Source of the DNA: Bugula neritina
Lineage: Eukaryota; Bryozoa; Gymnolaemata; Cheilostomatida; Bugulidae
Direction of reading: 5' to 3'
DNA: 64,000 nucleotides
Assembly (NCBI GenBank): GCA_964035545.1
Contig: OZ037769.1
Coordinates: 1,410,501 to 1,474,500 of the forward strand
The translations under genes were made by a program, and so were the position numbers. The notes beneath the pieces are model-generated. The model saw nothing but the letters and a program-made list of their open reading frames with translations, was not told the DNA's origin and made no database searches. Positions 23,692 to 37,077 of the stretch are shown piece after piece. Position 1 is the first letter of the stretch. Every line of letters starts with the position of its first letter.

Positions 23692-25660
23692 CGGCAGCGT
23701 CGTTGATGCAGTTTAGCAGCAGCAGACTTCATACAGTGTACAGTGTTAGAGTTATACATTCATTTACTCTTATATAATGTACAGTAGGCTTATTGTTACC
23801 TGCGTCCTGTTTACTCTGCTACGTGGCAGCGTTATTTGTAATGTTGAAACGTTTTGGAACATTTAGATGTGATATTGTTGTAGACATATATTTGTACAGT
23901 ATTATCTAGATTGTTATATATAGATTGTTATATTATTATATACACACGTTACCATATCTTTACTGCAATATACTGTATAATATACTATCCTATTGATAAT
24001 ATTATATACTCCGCAGTTAACATTACCCAAAGCTACTGTTCTATATATATATTATCTTTATATAAGTCAGTTTATAGCCTGGTATTATAGTATACTCAAG
24101 TTTGTTATTATATATTCAGACATTCGCTGATATTACGTAGCGTGCATTTCCTTATTTACTCTCTTATTTTTGAGTATTTTTATTTTAATTCCAAAAAAGT
24201 TTAAAATTCAAAACCAATGGTGACCCACGAGGTACACTTGTACAGAAAACGTGTAGACTTTGCCTTCTTGATCTCTTCTGTAGTATCTCTCGTTGAAGCA
24301 TTTCTACCCAAAATACTTAATTCATGCTGCCATCATTTTCATTTTTTCAAAGATTAATGCCATTTGTTTAAAAGGAATGCATTTGTCCCCTTATGTATTT
24401 AGCGCTTATTTTTTTCTGCTCGAAACATGTTTCCCAGTTAGTGTCGGCGACTAGAAAACTCCTTCTTTCTCATAACTTCTTGGAAAACATGTTTCGAGTA
24501 ACTGTGTAAAGATGATTTGTTTCATGTTGTTTAATTTACGAATAGATTTAGTTCCGTATATTATGTTATGTAACATTGTAAGTTTTTGTGAGGCAGCACT
24601 TATAACTTTAAAGCAGCAGCATAATCGTTGTACAAATATTATATTAGTCGTGAGTTATGGTGACTTATACGATAACCTTGACCCCTAACCTGTGACTTTA
24701 ACCAGTGACCACTACTGCAAATATACTTGTAATACTAACCCATTACTCAATTATTCTAGTTTTTCTGTTTTCAGAGATACTTTAATTTCAATCTTGATTA
24801 TGTTGACATATCAAAATTACTTTTTATGCATGTTCCCTGTTACGATTTTGAGTATTCCGAACGCAATAAATGCATACATGTTATATTATACTTGCAGTCT
24901 TTTTCTCAATACTTGTACAGTTAGGCCCATTATATTTCTATTTATATACGCTGATACTTCTATAGAGCATAGTTTACGATCAACTTTTTACCTATTTTTT
25001 TCAAATCAAAACGGGAAAGCGCAGGGTTTATTGCATATTTTTTGTAAAGGTTTTTGTAGCTTTTTACCCCAATAGTGATTGCATTGCCTTTAGCATTTAA
25101 CTGTTGGTTTGCATGTAGCACTGGGGCACTAGAGTAAAGGTTCGCTGCCTTATTCAGTTACTATGTGATGTGGAGTTGTGTGGTATGACACATCGAAAGA
25201 AAAGGGTTGACAAAGAAGATATATACAGATGCACATTTATGTATATTTATATAGAATTTAATTTACTTTTTAATTGGCAGTGTTGCACCAGCAAGGGTTT
25301 GGAAGAGTCCTCTAAACTAATAGGTAATTTAATCAAGCACTCAAATCCGGGAATTAATGTTGATCAATTTATTTTTGTATTGCTTGGTAACAATCATTTT
25401 TCTGATAATTACAACTTCATTTTAAATGGTGAAAATAAATTTTGCACATCAGTAAGGCTTTCCGTGGGGTTTGAGTATATCTTTGCATAATGTATCAGTC
25501 TGTCGCTGCAAATAACTAGGTTATTAGTAAATCACCCACGAGAGGGCAGCGCTGTGCATACTTTTGATTGACCTTGTCACAGCTATATCCCAGGGTAGCA
25601 GCTATCACTTCATACTGACTGCTGCCAGAGTAGCTGAGTGCTGACTTCAAGTCTTGTAGT
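23692..25660. other. 3' UTR and spacer between the BAHCC1-like and PHYHD1-like genes
   Basis: AT-rich, with many ATATTATA words just after the stop. Two open frames (24692-25075 and 25170-25490) have no recognisable domain, no splice support and strongly AT-driven composition, so I do not call them genes. A promoter for the downstream gene is expected near 25.5 kb. Confidence 0.4.
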
Positions 25661-26728
25661 ATGTCTCAGGGAGAGGTTGTGGATCTTAGAGACTTCCATC
25701 ACCCTGTCACCTCTCTGTTTCAGGTGAGCTTTGTAATCGTAGTCTATATTAGACAGCGTAATAGTGCAGTACTTCATATTAGACAGAGTAACTGTAATAG
25801 TGGGATAGCACTTTATATTATACAGGATAATAGTACGTGGTACCTTATGTTAGACAGTGCAATACATTATATTACACAATGTAACAGTCTAGCACTTATA
25901 TTATACAATATATTATCATGGTAAAGCAGGTTCAATAGCAGGGTATTATAAAGTTATACAGCATAGCTTGCTATACACCACACAGTATACCTTATAATTC
26001 TTTCCACAAACCTAGTCTATACCTTACTATATATATAACTCAACTTCTGTATATTTCACATTTTCTGTCATGTTGCTCAAGTGCCTTGTGGCTTGTCCAG
26101 ATTCACAAACTTTTGCTGCCCCACCCCCACTTTGTCTTCAGACAAACATACAAAAACTCAGGCATTTGGTTAGTAATTTATCTATTCATTTGGTTATAGA
26201 AAGTTTGTTGCTGTTACCCTAACCAGCCAAAGTTCTAACATATAATATACAGATCTACTGCAGGTTATCTTAACTAAACAAACAAAAACTATATACTGGT
26301 GATCTTGATGCACCCAAAACTTGCAAATGTAGCTTTAGGTCTTTCCACTGTGAATATTGTTATAAAGTCAACTTTAACTGTGTAGCTTGTAAATCAAGTT
26401 AAGTTTATGTTTGAAGTCAACCACCGTCCACCATTGACTCCATATTTTCAGCTGTAGTATTTATTTCTGCTGTAGTGCTACTATTTTATATCTTCTCGCT
26501 GCAATATAGATGTCTATGTTCTACAATAAAAGGTTGATGGGAAGGATGAGGACCTGTTCTTAAGTAAGGAGCTGGTGGATGAGTTCTGGAATACAGGCTA
26601 TATAGCCAATATTCCCGTATTAACTGAAGAGCAATGTGACCAAATCTTACAAGACTTTAATAAACTTCAGGTGAGCAGGCTAACACAGTTAAGGTGTTTT
26701 GACTCCCACCCACCCCTCTCTCTCTATT

Positions 26729-26784
<56 letters not shown>

Positions 26785-29700
26785 TCCTACAAATTTTCTT
26801 GAGCATTAAGAGCTAGTAACAGTTTCTCATGATGAGTCTGTAATCTAATTAGGGGTGGGTGCAGCCTGATCTGTGAACCTTGGCTATGTTTTTCACCATA
26901 CAGGGAATGTCAGAACATGACCCTCGCTTCAACTTAATGTATGAATATCATAAGAACCAAAGTGGAGATGATTCCAACATCTTATTTCATACACTCGGAC
27001 AATGGAGAGTGTTTGATAGCTTCCATGACCTTATGTTTGCTCGGAAAATAACTGTAAGTATATATAACTGTAATTACTGCTTATGAATTTTCAATTTACT
27101 TGCAATTTTATTTTTATGTGTTTGATGTACCAAAATTAAGTAAACATACTTAAATTCTTGCTTTTACACATTATTGCATACCTACTATTAGTAAACTCTG
27201 GGTGGACACTGCTCCGTGCCCACCTTTCCAGCAAGTTAACACAGCAAGCTATTTTTAGGCTTTTCTACAAACATTATAATTAGCTTTTTGTTACAATAAA
27301 TCAAATATGCGGAAGTGCTGCATTCATACTTACAACTACAGCTAAAACAGGTGTATTTACAGATTTCTATAAATGATCTCCACATATCCACACTTTAGTG
27401 CATACTTTTGGGAAAATTATTTCAGTCTATAATAAATATCTATAAACTATAATATTTATTCTTGTCTTGTCAATTGAATCATTCAACTCATCTGTATTAT
27501 AACACAGGTTCCTTCCAGTCAACTTCTGGAGGAAGGTAAAAGAAGATCTGTGAGATGGTGGCATGACCAGGCGTTTGCTAAGCCAGCTCACCATGGTGGG
27601 GTTGTTGCCTGGTAAGGACATCACGAACACAGGTTAAGGACTTTAGAATGGATGAAATGTTTTGAGTTAAACTTTGAGTCTGGTAATAATACCATCTACG
27701 TGTTGAGACTATACTTATCATATGTTAGACTAAGTACCCATTCCTTGTACACCCACTCTTGTTTTAGAATCTAGACCATTAAGTAGTATCAGCATTACTG
27801 TACTTTGTGTAATCACAGGCCTTTTACTAGCAGCTTGTAAATTTGTAAACTACAATTTATTAACTTGTCATTTATAATCTAATTTCATTCTGGTTCTCTT
27901 ATTATCTTTTCTAAGTCTGAATTAGTAATTTGCTACAATTCAGTTTCCCATCATACAACATGTCAAAAGAAGTCTTCAAAAACAGATAATTATGCAGTAT
28001 AATATATGCACACAGAGCTCTATTTAAATAAATTACAGTAATATTACTGTTGCAGTCATTGTACCTATAGTCAATAACAGTTAGTATGTTGTTAGGTTGT
28101 ATATACTAAATAAATAACATGCTGTGTATAACTTGTCACCTTCAGGCACCAGGACTACTCTTATTGGACAAGAACTCAGCCTATGAATCACCTGACGGTG
28201 AGTCATTACCTGCTTTGATGTCTCCTTCCAAACTCAACTGGAAGCCATATCTATAGTATAAAATATTCTTGAGTTTCCATTGCAGGTTCACATAGCGTTG
28301 GATGATCAAACAATAGAGAATGGTACCCTTCACTATATCCCAGGATCACACAGGTTGTCTTTCAGATGAGTGCTATTTGCTATAAATCTTATGCTACAGT
28401 TTGTAACTGTAATATACTGCATGGCCTTTGTAATTCTAAAAAATTAGCTGGTATAGATGGTATGTGACCTCGTGTTGGTTTATTTCTATAGGCTGTGTGA
28501 TTGTTAAATAACATGCAGCATGTTCTATATACTTAAACGTATGGTATGTTTGTTGTAAGTCACAGTAAAGAGCAAAGCTAACCAGCAATATGCATGTATG
28601 GTTCCTCTCAATGCTAAAGTCAATGATCCTATATTACATGAAGAAATATATTATATGATATCCCTCTTAATGTTTGATAGGGCAGCGCAATAGTTTCACT
28701 TTGCAGTTTACGGTAATTTGGACACATGTGAATAATTGTAATTGTGCTTTTGCTAAGGTCTAGTAAGGAATGCACTGTCTATAGCGTGTGCATGCAGATA
28801 GTAAAGCAAGTATAGATGAATAATTGATAAAATGCCGAGAAAAGAGTAGAGACAGAATTGTGTTCAAGCTCATATCAGTTGTGAAATTTAAAATTGCAGA
28901 TGGACGCGAGATGGTGGTAAACCCCTTCCTGTTGTTGACTTTGACTTCAAAGACATGGAATCCATAAAAGTAAGTCTACGGGTAAACAACTCCACACACA
29001 TATGATTGGTCAGTGTAATAAGCATATAATCATGCCTCGTTTGATGTATGCAAGAGAAGAAAACTCTTACAAAGGGTAAATGTTATTGAGACTAATAATT
29101 TTGCACATGGAATTCATTTGACGCAACACAAAGGTCACCGAGTTCAATAGTTCAGTAACGGTATCGCGTTGGGGTTCATAGAAGCACTGCTCTCAGTGAC
29201 CCCGAACTTTGTGCTACTTCTAGCCATTCCTGCTGTGTTTGTTCATTACAAGCATTACAGCTACACACAAAAAACAATTTTCAGACTATTTTGACTGAAG
29301 AAGAAGTTGAAGCCTTTGATCCTCAACCGGTAGAGCTGAAGAAAGGAGAGGCTAGTTTTCACCACCCTTTAGCAGTTCACGGGTCCTACGGGAACAGGTC
29401 GGATGGACCACGGAGAGCTACCGTCTTAAACTATTTTGCTGACGGAGTAAAGTCAGCTTCAGACACTGACTTGATGGGCAGCAGCGGAGCTTTTGTACCA
29501 AAGGTCAGTCAAGATGGATATGCTAGTGATGATAGTGCACCATTGGAACACTATACATAAATCTCCTTTACCATATGTTGAAAAAGCAAATGATTTTTGC
29601 TTATTTCTAAGATTTGAAGTTAATAATTTCAGGTATATAATGTAGAAATTGAAAGTTTCAATAATGTACACATTATTACTGTTTATTGAATGATGCACTT

Positions 29701-30077
29701 ATTTTATATTTGGTTGTTGTATCTGATCATGTAACAGAAGTCCGTTTCTTACAACTAAATATATAAAAGCCAATGAGCATATAGGTGCGAGTGTAAAGCT
29801 AGTCTAGCTTAACTTGAAGGCAAAAATTAAATTTATACGTAAAGTCCGTTTCTTACAACTAAATATATAAAAGCCAATGAGCATGTAGGTGCAAGTGTAA
29901 AGCTAGTCTAGCTTAACTTGAAGGCAAAAATTAAATTTATACGTAAAAACACTTTTCTCTTTTTAGGGAGAAAAAATTGAGGGAGCTTTCTTTCCGTTGG
30001 TTTATAAACTTCCTGAAGAGCAAGATCCGACAATTAGAGTGTTTGCAACGCCGGGCTGTTCGCAAATTCTAGAATAA
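25661..30077 (+). CDS. Phytanoyl-CoA dioxygenase (PhyH) family protein, 324 aa
   Basis: Exons: 25661-25723, 26533-26670, 26904-27053, 27508-27611, 28146-28197, 28286-28353, 28900-28969, 29285-29503, 29967-30077 (975 nt). It is an Fe(II)/2-oxoglutarate oxygenase of the PhyH family. The facial triad is visible as HQD (about H153, D155) in WHQDYSYW and His in LAVHGSYGN (about H247). The Arg expected to bind 2-oxoglutarate lies in DGPRRA just after it. The substrate is unknown; it may hydroxylate a lipid acyl-CoA or another small molecule. There is no PTS2-like leader, so peroxisomal location is not supported. If the last intron is retained, the exon starting at 29285 runs to a stop at 29560, giving an alternative C terminus after the catalytic core. 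Intron 1 has a poorly conserved repeat (25738-25912) and intron 2 a CT microsatellite. An acceptor-like TCTTGTAG ends 1 nt before the ATG. Confidence 0.92.
25738..25912. repeat. Imperfect repeat in PhyH-family gene intron 1
   Basis: Copies of TATATTAGACAG plus GTAATAGTG-like words of about 30-40 bp, starting shortly after the donor at 25724. Confidence 0.55.
26715..26785. repeat. CT dinucleotide microsatellite
   Basis: Nearly pure CT/TC run in the intron after the exon ending at 26670. Confidence 0.95.
29738..29945. repeat. 104-bp tandem duplication in the last PhyH-family intron
   Basis: Two copies with period 104 (29738-29841 and 29842-29945), beginning AAGTCCGTTTCTTACAAC and ending TTAAATTTATACGTA. 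They differ by only about two bases, so the duplication is recent. The second copy runs into the acceptor tract before 29967. Confidence 0.95.
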
Positions 30078-30686
30078 TGGTTGGCTTCAGAAATGAGTAA
30101 CTTTCAATTCTGACAGGTGATAGATTCCTCCAAAAGAACTTATATTTCTCAATATTTAGCTCAGCATTTCCGTAACATCATGTGTTTATTTAAAACAATT
30201 TGCTATGACCAGAGTGCTTGATGCCTAACCTGACAACTGCTGATGTATTTCTATAACTTTTAAATGGCAGACTAACAATAAAATAATTAGATATAAACAC
30301 ATCACATAGTTTACTCCAGAATCAGGGTTAAAACGCGTCAGAATGAATGTAGAATTTCTACATTAGTTTTATTATTATACAAGTAAATTAGTAGTTGAAG
30401 TGCACAGAATCTGGAGTAAAAAGAGCAAGAATACTGTACAAGTAGCATTGCTGCCGATATAACTGCAACTATCACTTAATGCTGATGCACATCATGGCCA
30501 TGCATATTTGTCGACTATAAAAATGGCAGCAAGAGAGTCTATACACATTCTTCGAAGCAGATTTTGTATGATACCGCTGCCTCGTCTGTACCAGAGAAAG
30601 ATTGGCAGCTGTCCACACCAGGATATGACATGGTAACTAGTCAGGGAGTTACTGAGCGGCCATTGGCTGTTCGAGATGTTACGGAG
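30078..30686. other. Tail-to-tail junction of the PhyH-family gene and CNOT9
   Basis: About 600 bp. AATAAA at 30277-30282 (plus) could serve the PhyH-family gene, and TTTATT at 30368-30373 (AATAAA on minus) could serve CNOT9, so the two 3' ends would be within about 100 bp or overlap. A direct repeat of about 40 bp (CCATTGGCTGTTCGAGAT twice, about 30658-30718) spans the CNOT9 stop. Confidence 0.5.
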
Positions 30687-32847
30687 TTACTGATTGGCCA
30701 TTGGCTGTTCGAGATTACTCATGAGCAGGTTGAGCCACTTCTTGATGGAGGTGTCTTCACGGACACAAGCGGCAAAAGTCCCATCTTTGACCTGGTCAGG
30801 GAGACATTGCCTGAGAGCCTCCCGCGCTCGGGGGTTGTCTGAGAGACGGTGGTAACAGCGTATCACGTGCTTGAGTAACCTGGCTGAACGATCTTTGGTT
30901 AGCTGAATCACCATCTTGCCCTGTCAGTTATACAGTAGAAAGATTAGTTACAAATATACTTACACATTAGTATACAGGTGTTACAAGTAGACTTACACAT
31001 GAGTATACAGGTGTTATAAATAGACTTACACATTAGTATACAGGTGTTATAAATAGACTTATACATTAGTATACAGGTGTTATAAATATACTTACACATC
31101 AGTATAAAGGTGTTATAAATATACTTACACATTAGTATACAGGTGTTATAAATATACGAATATAAAATTAGTAAGCTCAGTTCTATAGAATTTCTGCAAA
31201 ACTTTTAGTCGCAACGCGTAAAAGCTGATCACTAAATCTTGAACTCGATGTTGAATGCAAAATAGAAGTAATATTATATCTTAGCTGTGGAACCTAGCAG
31301 TTTGTATATATTCATATTTTTTAAATTTTGGTGTTGTCCACCCACTACTGTTACGCAGGATAAAGAATCAGATTAAAACTCGAAATGATTAAACTTACGA
31401 GTATCATAGCTACGTGAGAGAATCTGTCGTACGTCTGACATATGTAGGACAGACCTGTTTCGTCATATAATATCTTCTGCAGAATAAATGTGGCAACCTG
31501 CAGAATAAATGTAGCAACTTGCAGAAAAACGTTCTATATTGCATAATAAACTATCTCGCAGTGGTTGAAATTTACTAAGGAACAATAATTACAAACCGTT
31601 TTTGATAGTTCACTTCCGGACTCCATGATACGCAGACAGAGGGGGATAATTTCTGTAGCGAGTAAAAAATTTATAACTTGTTGGTCATCAGTCTACAAGA
31701 GACGAAGCCTGTTTTTGCCACAGAAGACTCGTATATCAAATAACATATGCTTAGATGTTATGGTGTTATAAAACATAAAGTGTCTTTAACACACATGTGC
31801 ACTGACAACTTTGATATCTACACTTGTTGTTCCATAACCACATACAGTCTGAGAGTAGAGGTAAATGGATACCTTCACTAGAGCTCCGATGACTCCAAGA
31901 CTGGTTAGCCTGAGATACTCGAAAGGTCTGGTTTTACTCACAGTGTGTAGGAACGGGTAGAGAAAGAGAGGAATGTGAGCTAAAAGAGATAACCATAGCT
32001 GTATAGTAGTATCGCAGTGGCTATGAGATGATACAGTAAAAGCAAACACTAAATGGTAGGAAGGGGTGCTAACATACCCTGTAGAAAAGCACTTCTGGTC
32101 TCAGGATGTGAGGCTACACACTGAAGTAGAGCTAAAGCATTGCACACTCTGTTAGACTGGTGAGCCTGGAATATACAACATACTCTTAAAACTTTTCTGT
32201 TATAGTAGAGTCATTACATCTGCTATGATGACTCAAAACAGTTCACCCCATGAATTAAAATTCTTACTTAAAATAGAGTAAAGCAGCCAAAACTTTACTT
32301 TGTGTTAAAATGGGGTATATATGAAACTTTAGTTCCAAACAAATAGATACTATGACATGCTGCATCAACCCATATGATTGGCTGTAGAAAAGGTAGAACA
32401 CTTACCGTTAGGTTGGGTGGGTTTATTGCCGGGTATATATTCACTATTTCCTGTAACAATGCGGCTATAGTACCAAAGGAATGCCACAACATCGGGGCCA
32501 GTCCTGGTACCTGCTCTCTCTTCTTACTGCAGATACACCAGTTATTGTATATTCACACAGAACACTGCACCACATCTATATTCATCACATAAGGCGGGGA
32601 GATGAACGTACCTGAGTTCTAGAAGAGAATTTTCTCTAGTAGAAACACTGGCTAACTCGACTATCCACTGGTAAATTTTATCCATCATTTCTGGCGGTAC
32701 TGATGGTATTTGGTTGGCTGCTGACGGTGTGATTGTCTGTTGACCTTGACCTTCCATAGGTTTAGCCTGAGAAACATGCTGCATACCTGCCTGTTGAACA
32801 GGGGGCGTCTGTTGGCCCGGTCTTTGAAGTGCCGAAGAGCTTTGCAT
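30687..32847 (-). CDS. CNOT9: CNOT9 (RCD1/CAF40) subunit of the CCR4-NOT deadenylase complex, 326 aa
   Basis: Minus exons: 32612-32847, 32406-32526, 32078-32165, 31873-31979, 31597-31692, 31399-31497, 30687-30920 (981 nt). It is an armadillo-repeat scaffold that docks GW182, Roquin-like and other silencing proteins onto CCR4-NOT in mRNA decay. Near-identical blocks to vertebrate CNOT9 include [56 protein letters not shown] and [18 protein letters not shown]. The N terminus has about 50 Gln/Pro/Met-rich residues instead of about 20. The C terminus ends soon after the last ARM helix and lacks the short Pro-rich tail. The acceptor of the exon ending at 31497 is preceded by a 21-bp tandem copy (31501-31520) of its own start. 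A CTAG acceptor lies 3 nt before the ATG. It is head-to-head with GTF2H1. Confidence 0.96.
30946..31158. repeat. Minisatellite in the last CNOT9 intron
   Basis: About six copies of a unit of about 32 bp built on CTTACACATTAGTATACAGGTGTTATAAATA. Confidence 0.9.
31477..31520. repeat. 21-bp tandem duplication across a CNOT9 acceptor
   Basis: On minus, GTTGCYACATTTATTCTGCAG occurs twice back to back. The downstream copy is coding (VATFILQ). The upstream copy provides the CTGCAG acceptor used at 31498-31499. Using an acceptor before the upstream copy would shift the frame. Confidence 0.9.
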
Positions 32848-34231
32848 CGCCTAGAATATAATTTAGAAAGTTATATAAAAGCTTAAATTTTGAACATAAA
32901 AAATTAAGATATTGATTTACTTTTCTCAAATCAGTATAACACAGCTGTCTGCTAGTAGTAGACTAGTAGTACTACTACTACTAGTACTACTACTAGTTCT
33001 AGTTCTTTTTCAACCATAAATGAATAATATCTTATTCTACGACTAAGACTCAGAGTAATTGTAAGTGACTGGTCTTCTTCTACGACCCTGACAACAAAAC
33101 TAAGAGTAACTCAAAATGCAAATATGAACACTGAACAGGAACTCTAAAATTGAAAGCAAAATTTTCAACTTGAACTTGCAGTTATTCACTTATACTTCTT
33201 CATTATAATCAAAAATTATAATAAAAATATTTGACAGACCTATTTATACTATCAGTGAGTAAATAATATTTGCAACTTTTGGATTCTCACACCTTCACAG
33301 TTTTAGAACAGGCAGTAGACCTGAGTTACACAAAAAGTTCTACACCTTTTAGCTGCTAAATGGGAAATTAAATATTCTCGTATTATTATGTCTATGAAAA
33401 GCGATGTTTAGACAGTCTGACAGTTTTGATTGGACAATTCTTTCGGAGAGCTTCAGCGAACAACGTTTTTTCAGGAGTATTTAGCTTCAGTTTCATCTAT
33501 GAAAAGCAGTTGAGATGTCCCCCTAAATTGATAAAGTTTTTAGGTTATGCGGTCAAGATCAGTTTAAAGGGAAGCACACTGATGCTTTCTAGCAAGTTAC
33601 GTAAACTTGAAGTTAAACTTTATTATTACTATTATACTTAGTATTATTATAATTTTAATAGTACTAGTAGTAGTACTCTAGAGTCTAGTTGTAGTACTAC
33701 TACTAGTGCTTATACTACACTACTACAAATATGAAATAGTAGTACTAACTCAACTACTAAGGAGTAAGGTTTCTTACTTTTTTCCCCGGGGCTGGTAGTG
33801 GTAGCTCTAAACTAAAACTGGTAAACGAATAAATTGAAATTTAATAAATTGTGATGTAAAAAAACAAACTAAAACTTTCAAACATTCAAAATTAATCATG
33901 TGATTACTGCTCATCATTGTAAAACTGAATGTAATGCTAATAGTAATTGGTAATCCTAATCAGTAATCTTTGCCATTAAATTAATAAATGATCAATAATA
34001 ATATTTATATTATAATTTAGATTATATTTTGTTACTATCACTATCAGTATGACTATGATTATTAGTGTTACTGATACTATTACTGTTTTCACTGTTGTTG
34101 TAAATGGTTAACATCAACATGAAACTGGAACTTTGAAGACCAAATGTTTTTAAAGCAAACATTCTCCTCAAAGTGAAAGTTACAAATGTTTGACTGAAGT
34201 TTTTATTTATTTATTCTACAGCTCAGCTTTA
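32848..34231. other. Head-to-head intergenic region CNOT9/GTF2H1 with degenerate tracts
   Basis: No coding exon is supported. It contains ACTACTACTAGTACTAC tracts (about 32950-33000 and 33640-33730) and a TATCACTATCAGTATGACT-type tract (about 34030-34095). A strong acceptor (TTATTCTACAG) ends about 11 nt before the GTF2H1 ATG, so a 5' UTR exon or a trans-splice site is implied. Confidence 0.6.
34030..34095. repeat. Degenerate TATCACTATCAGTATGAC tract
   Basis: Same word family as the tracts near 9.1-9.3 kb and 46.9-48.7 kb. Located about 150 bp upstream of the GTF2H1 start codon. Confidence 0.6.
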
Positions 34232-37045
34232 ATGGCGTCATCTAGTGAGGATGTACTTCTCATAGTGTCTTCTGTGTGGCATAAGAAGTCTTCAGGAAGC
34301 TTGTATCTGATGGGAGAACGCATAGCATGGATGTCAGACACCAAATCTATATTTACTATTAGTCATAACTACATTGATATAAAAAGTAGGTTGTGTATAC
34401 AGTGAATAGTTGACAGCAACCAAATGTCACCACTCTGCGTTATACAGAACTATTGATTGAGAACAGCCTCTCATTCTTGTTAATCATTACAGTTGATGGC
34501 GTAGAGTGGGGGTCATATAGATGTCAAGGATTTGTAATCTGTTTTATTATTCAAACCTTATTTAGCTTTTTTATAAGTTATATGTTGCAGGATTTGCTTT
34601 CCACTTGTTTCACCCCTCTCCGCCGAGAAAGTAAAATATTGCTGTTGAGTCTAATATTTTTAAAAACTTGTAATAATTAAAAAGCTACTTCTATTATTGC
34701 AGTACAGAAAATATCTCCGGATACAAAAGAGAAGGTACAGCTGCAGTTGGTGATGCACAATGGCGACGCCAACACATTTCACTTTAGAAATGGTTCGGGA
34801 CGGGATACTCAGGTGGCTGACCGTGAGAAGGTCACGGAACTTCTCAAGAACTTGTTACCACAGTTCAGAAGTAAAATCAACTCCGAGTTGGAACTTAAAC
34901 ACAAGTATGTGCGCAATAATCTCGAGTCTCAATTCTACTCTTTGACAATACGACACTTACATAATATTAATTAGTTGAGCAGTTTCTTCCGTATATTACT
35001 TTGTTGGTTATTTTATTATGTTATTGTTGTTTCTTAGAAGTAAGGAAGTAAAATAATATTAGTGCAATTTATCATTTTGATATTTTAGTTGAAGGTAATT
35101 TATTATTACTAAACAAAGTAAACTTAATATAGCTGTTGGTAACTGTAGCAGTAACTATAATTGTTAGTAACAATAAATAGTAAGTATATTTCTAACAGTT
35201 GGTACATTGTAAGTGCCAACTAAATAGCTACGTACAATTTCTGCTCATGATGCAGACGTTATTGATTCTCACTAGGATGCTTCAAGAAGACAAACAGCTT
35301 TTCCAGTTGTATAACGATCTCGTGGTTAGTGGAGTCATAACTGCTGAGGAATTCTGGTCTAACAGGATGCAGGTGGGCGTGGCTTCTCACATGGTACAGA
35401 AGTGCATGTACAACAATGCAGTATTGTAATACAGTACCTTTCAGACAGTTGTTGTCATTGACAATGTATGAACTGCTTTTCTACCTTCAGACATCAAAGC
35501 ATGTGACTCTTAGTCAGCATATCGGGGTGTCCCCTTCTTTTCTCTCGGAGATAAAACCAACGTCTCAGGGTTCAAACAGCATCAGCTACAATCTCACCAC
35601 CGATATGATAGACTCTATATTCAAGACATACCCTCAAGGTAGGACTTCCGATACTCTGTATTTAACTCATTCCATTACTATCACTAGTATTATGAATTGT
35701 ATGTTTAGTGTTTACCTTCGAGGTGCTGCTGCGAAATGTTAAGAATCCTATGTAATCCATATTTTACCTTTTCCAGTAAAGAAGAAACACTTTGAATGCG
35801 TTCCTCACGAACTTACGGAGAGCGAGTTTTGGACAAAGTTTTTTCAGTCTCATTACTATCACAGAGACAGGATAAATATGGGCTCCAAGGATGTCTTCAC
35901 TGAATGTGCCAAGGTCGACGATAAAGGTGAGTGTAGCGGTCACTATGATGTCACATGTGACTGGTGGAGCTACTAACAACCGCTTTCCGCTAGCCTTTAA
36001 GCATAATCTTTGGAGAGACAATGTAGATTTATATATCATTGGCTGTTTTGAGTATTAATATGGGTATGACAGATGTGATGCTTGGCTAACTGAGACACCT
36101 GTAGACGGGTGTCTTCTTTATAATTTAGTATCTAAAAGCATTGTGTAACGTTTCATCTTTAATTATATCTGAAAATCATTGACTCCATGTCATAGCATTC
36201 CTTGCGCCCAAAGAATAACCTAGCACAAGTATTCCATTTATTACATTTTCTGAGGTTGCTAGCACTGGCTGTAGACAGAAGATATAATTACCTAACGTGA
36301 TATCACGATGCATGACACCTTACTCCGTATTTTACTTGTAGAGATGATAAACGATCTTCTAGCAACAGCATTTTCTGGTAACGCAGTAGACATGACGTCA
36401 ATGGCTGACAATCCAATCGGAGAGGTACTTCATTGTGTTATTTGAGTTTATAAATAGTTTTTACAACTACATAATATACTCTTTGTACAGGTATAATATA
36501 TAGCTACTGTATAACTATATACTCTTTGTACAGATATAATATATAGCTACTGTATAACTATATACTCTTTGTATACTTGCAAGGACTTCGGTGAATCCAC
36601 TGAGACTGCAGGTAAACAGTCCTCCTCTCAGTCTAGCAATCAGACTATCATCAAGAGGTTCAATCATCACTCCACCAGAGTTCTCAAGACTGCAGACGCT
36701 GCTGCTTCTTCCAGTTCAGTGGAGGCAGCAGATAAACCTTCTGACAGCAAACCAACTAACTCTAAGGTAACTAAACTATAGTTGTAGTAGTAGTAGTCTT
36801 AGTAATATTAGTAGTAGTAGTAGTAGTAGTAGTGGTAGTAGTGGTGGTAGTGGTGGTAGTGGTGGTAGTGGTGGTGGTGGTGGTGGCGGCGGCGGTGGCG
36901 GTAGTGGTGGCGGTAGTGGTAGTAGTAGTGGTAGCAGTAATAGTAGTAGTAGTAGTAGTAGTAGTAGTAGCAGTAGCAAACTAACTGACTCTAAGGTAAC
37001 TCTAGACTGTAATTGTACTCGTAGTGGTCTTAGTAATAATAGTAG

Positions 37046-37077
<32 letters not shown>

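Noticed and set aside
24692-25075. 127-codon open frame after the BAHCC1-like gene
   Set aside because: AT-driven hydrophobic composition, no domain, no splice context, in a 3' UTR/spacer region.
25170-25490. 106-codon open frame
   Set aside because: No recognisable family. Composition is that of AT-rich spacer, and nothing around it suggests a gene.
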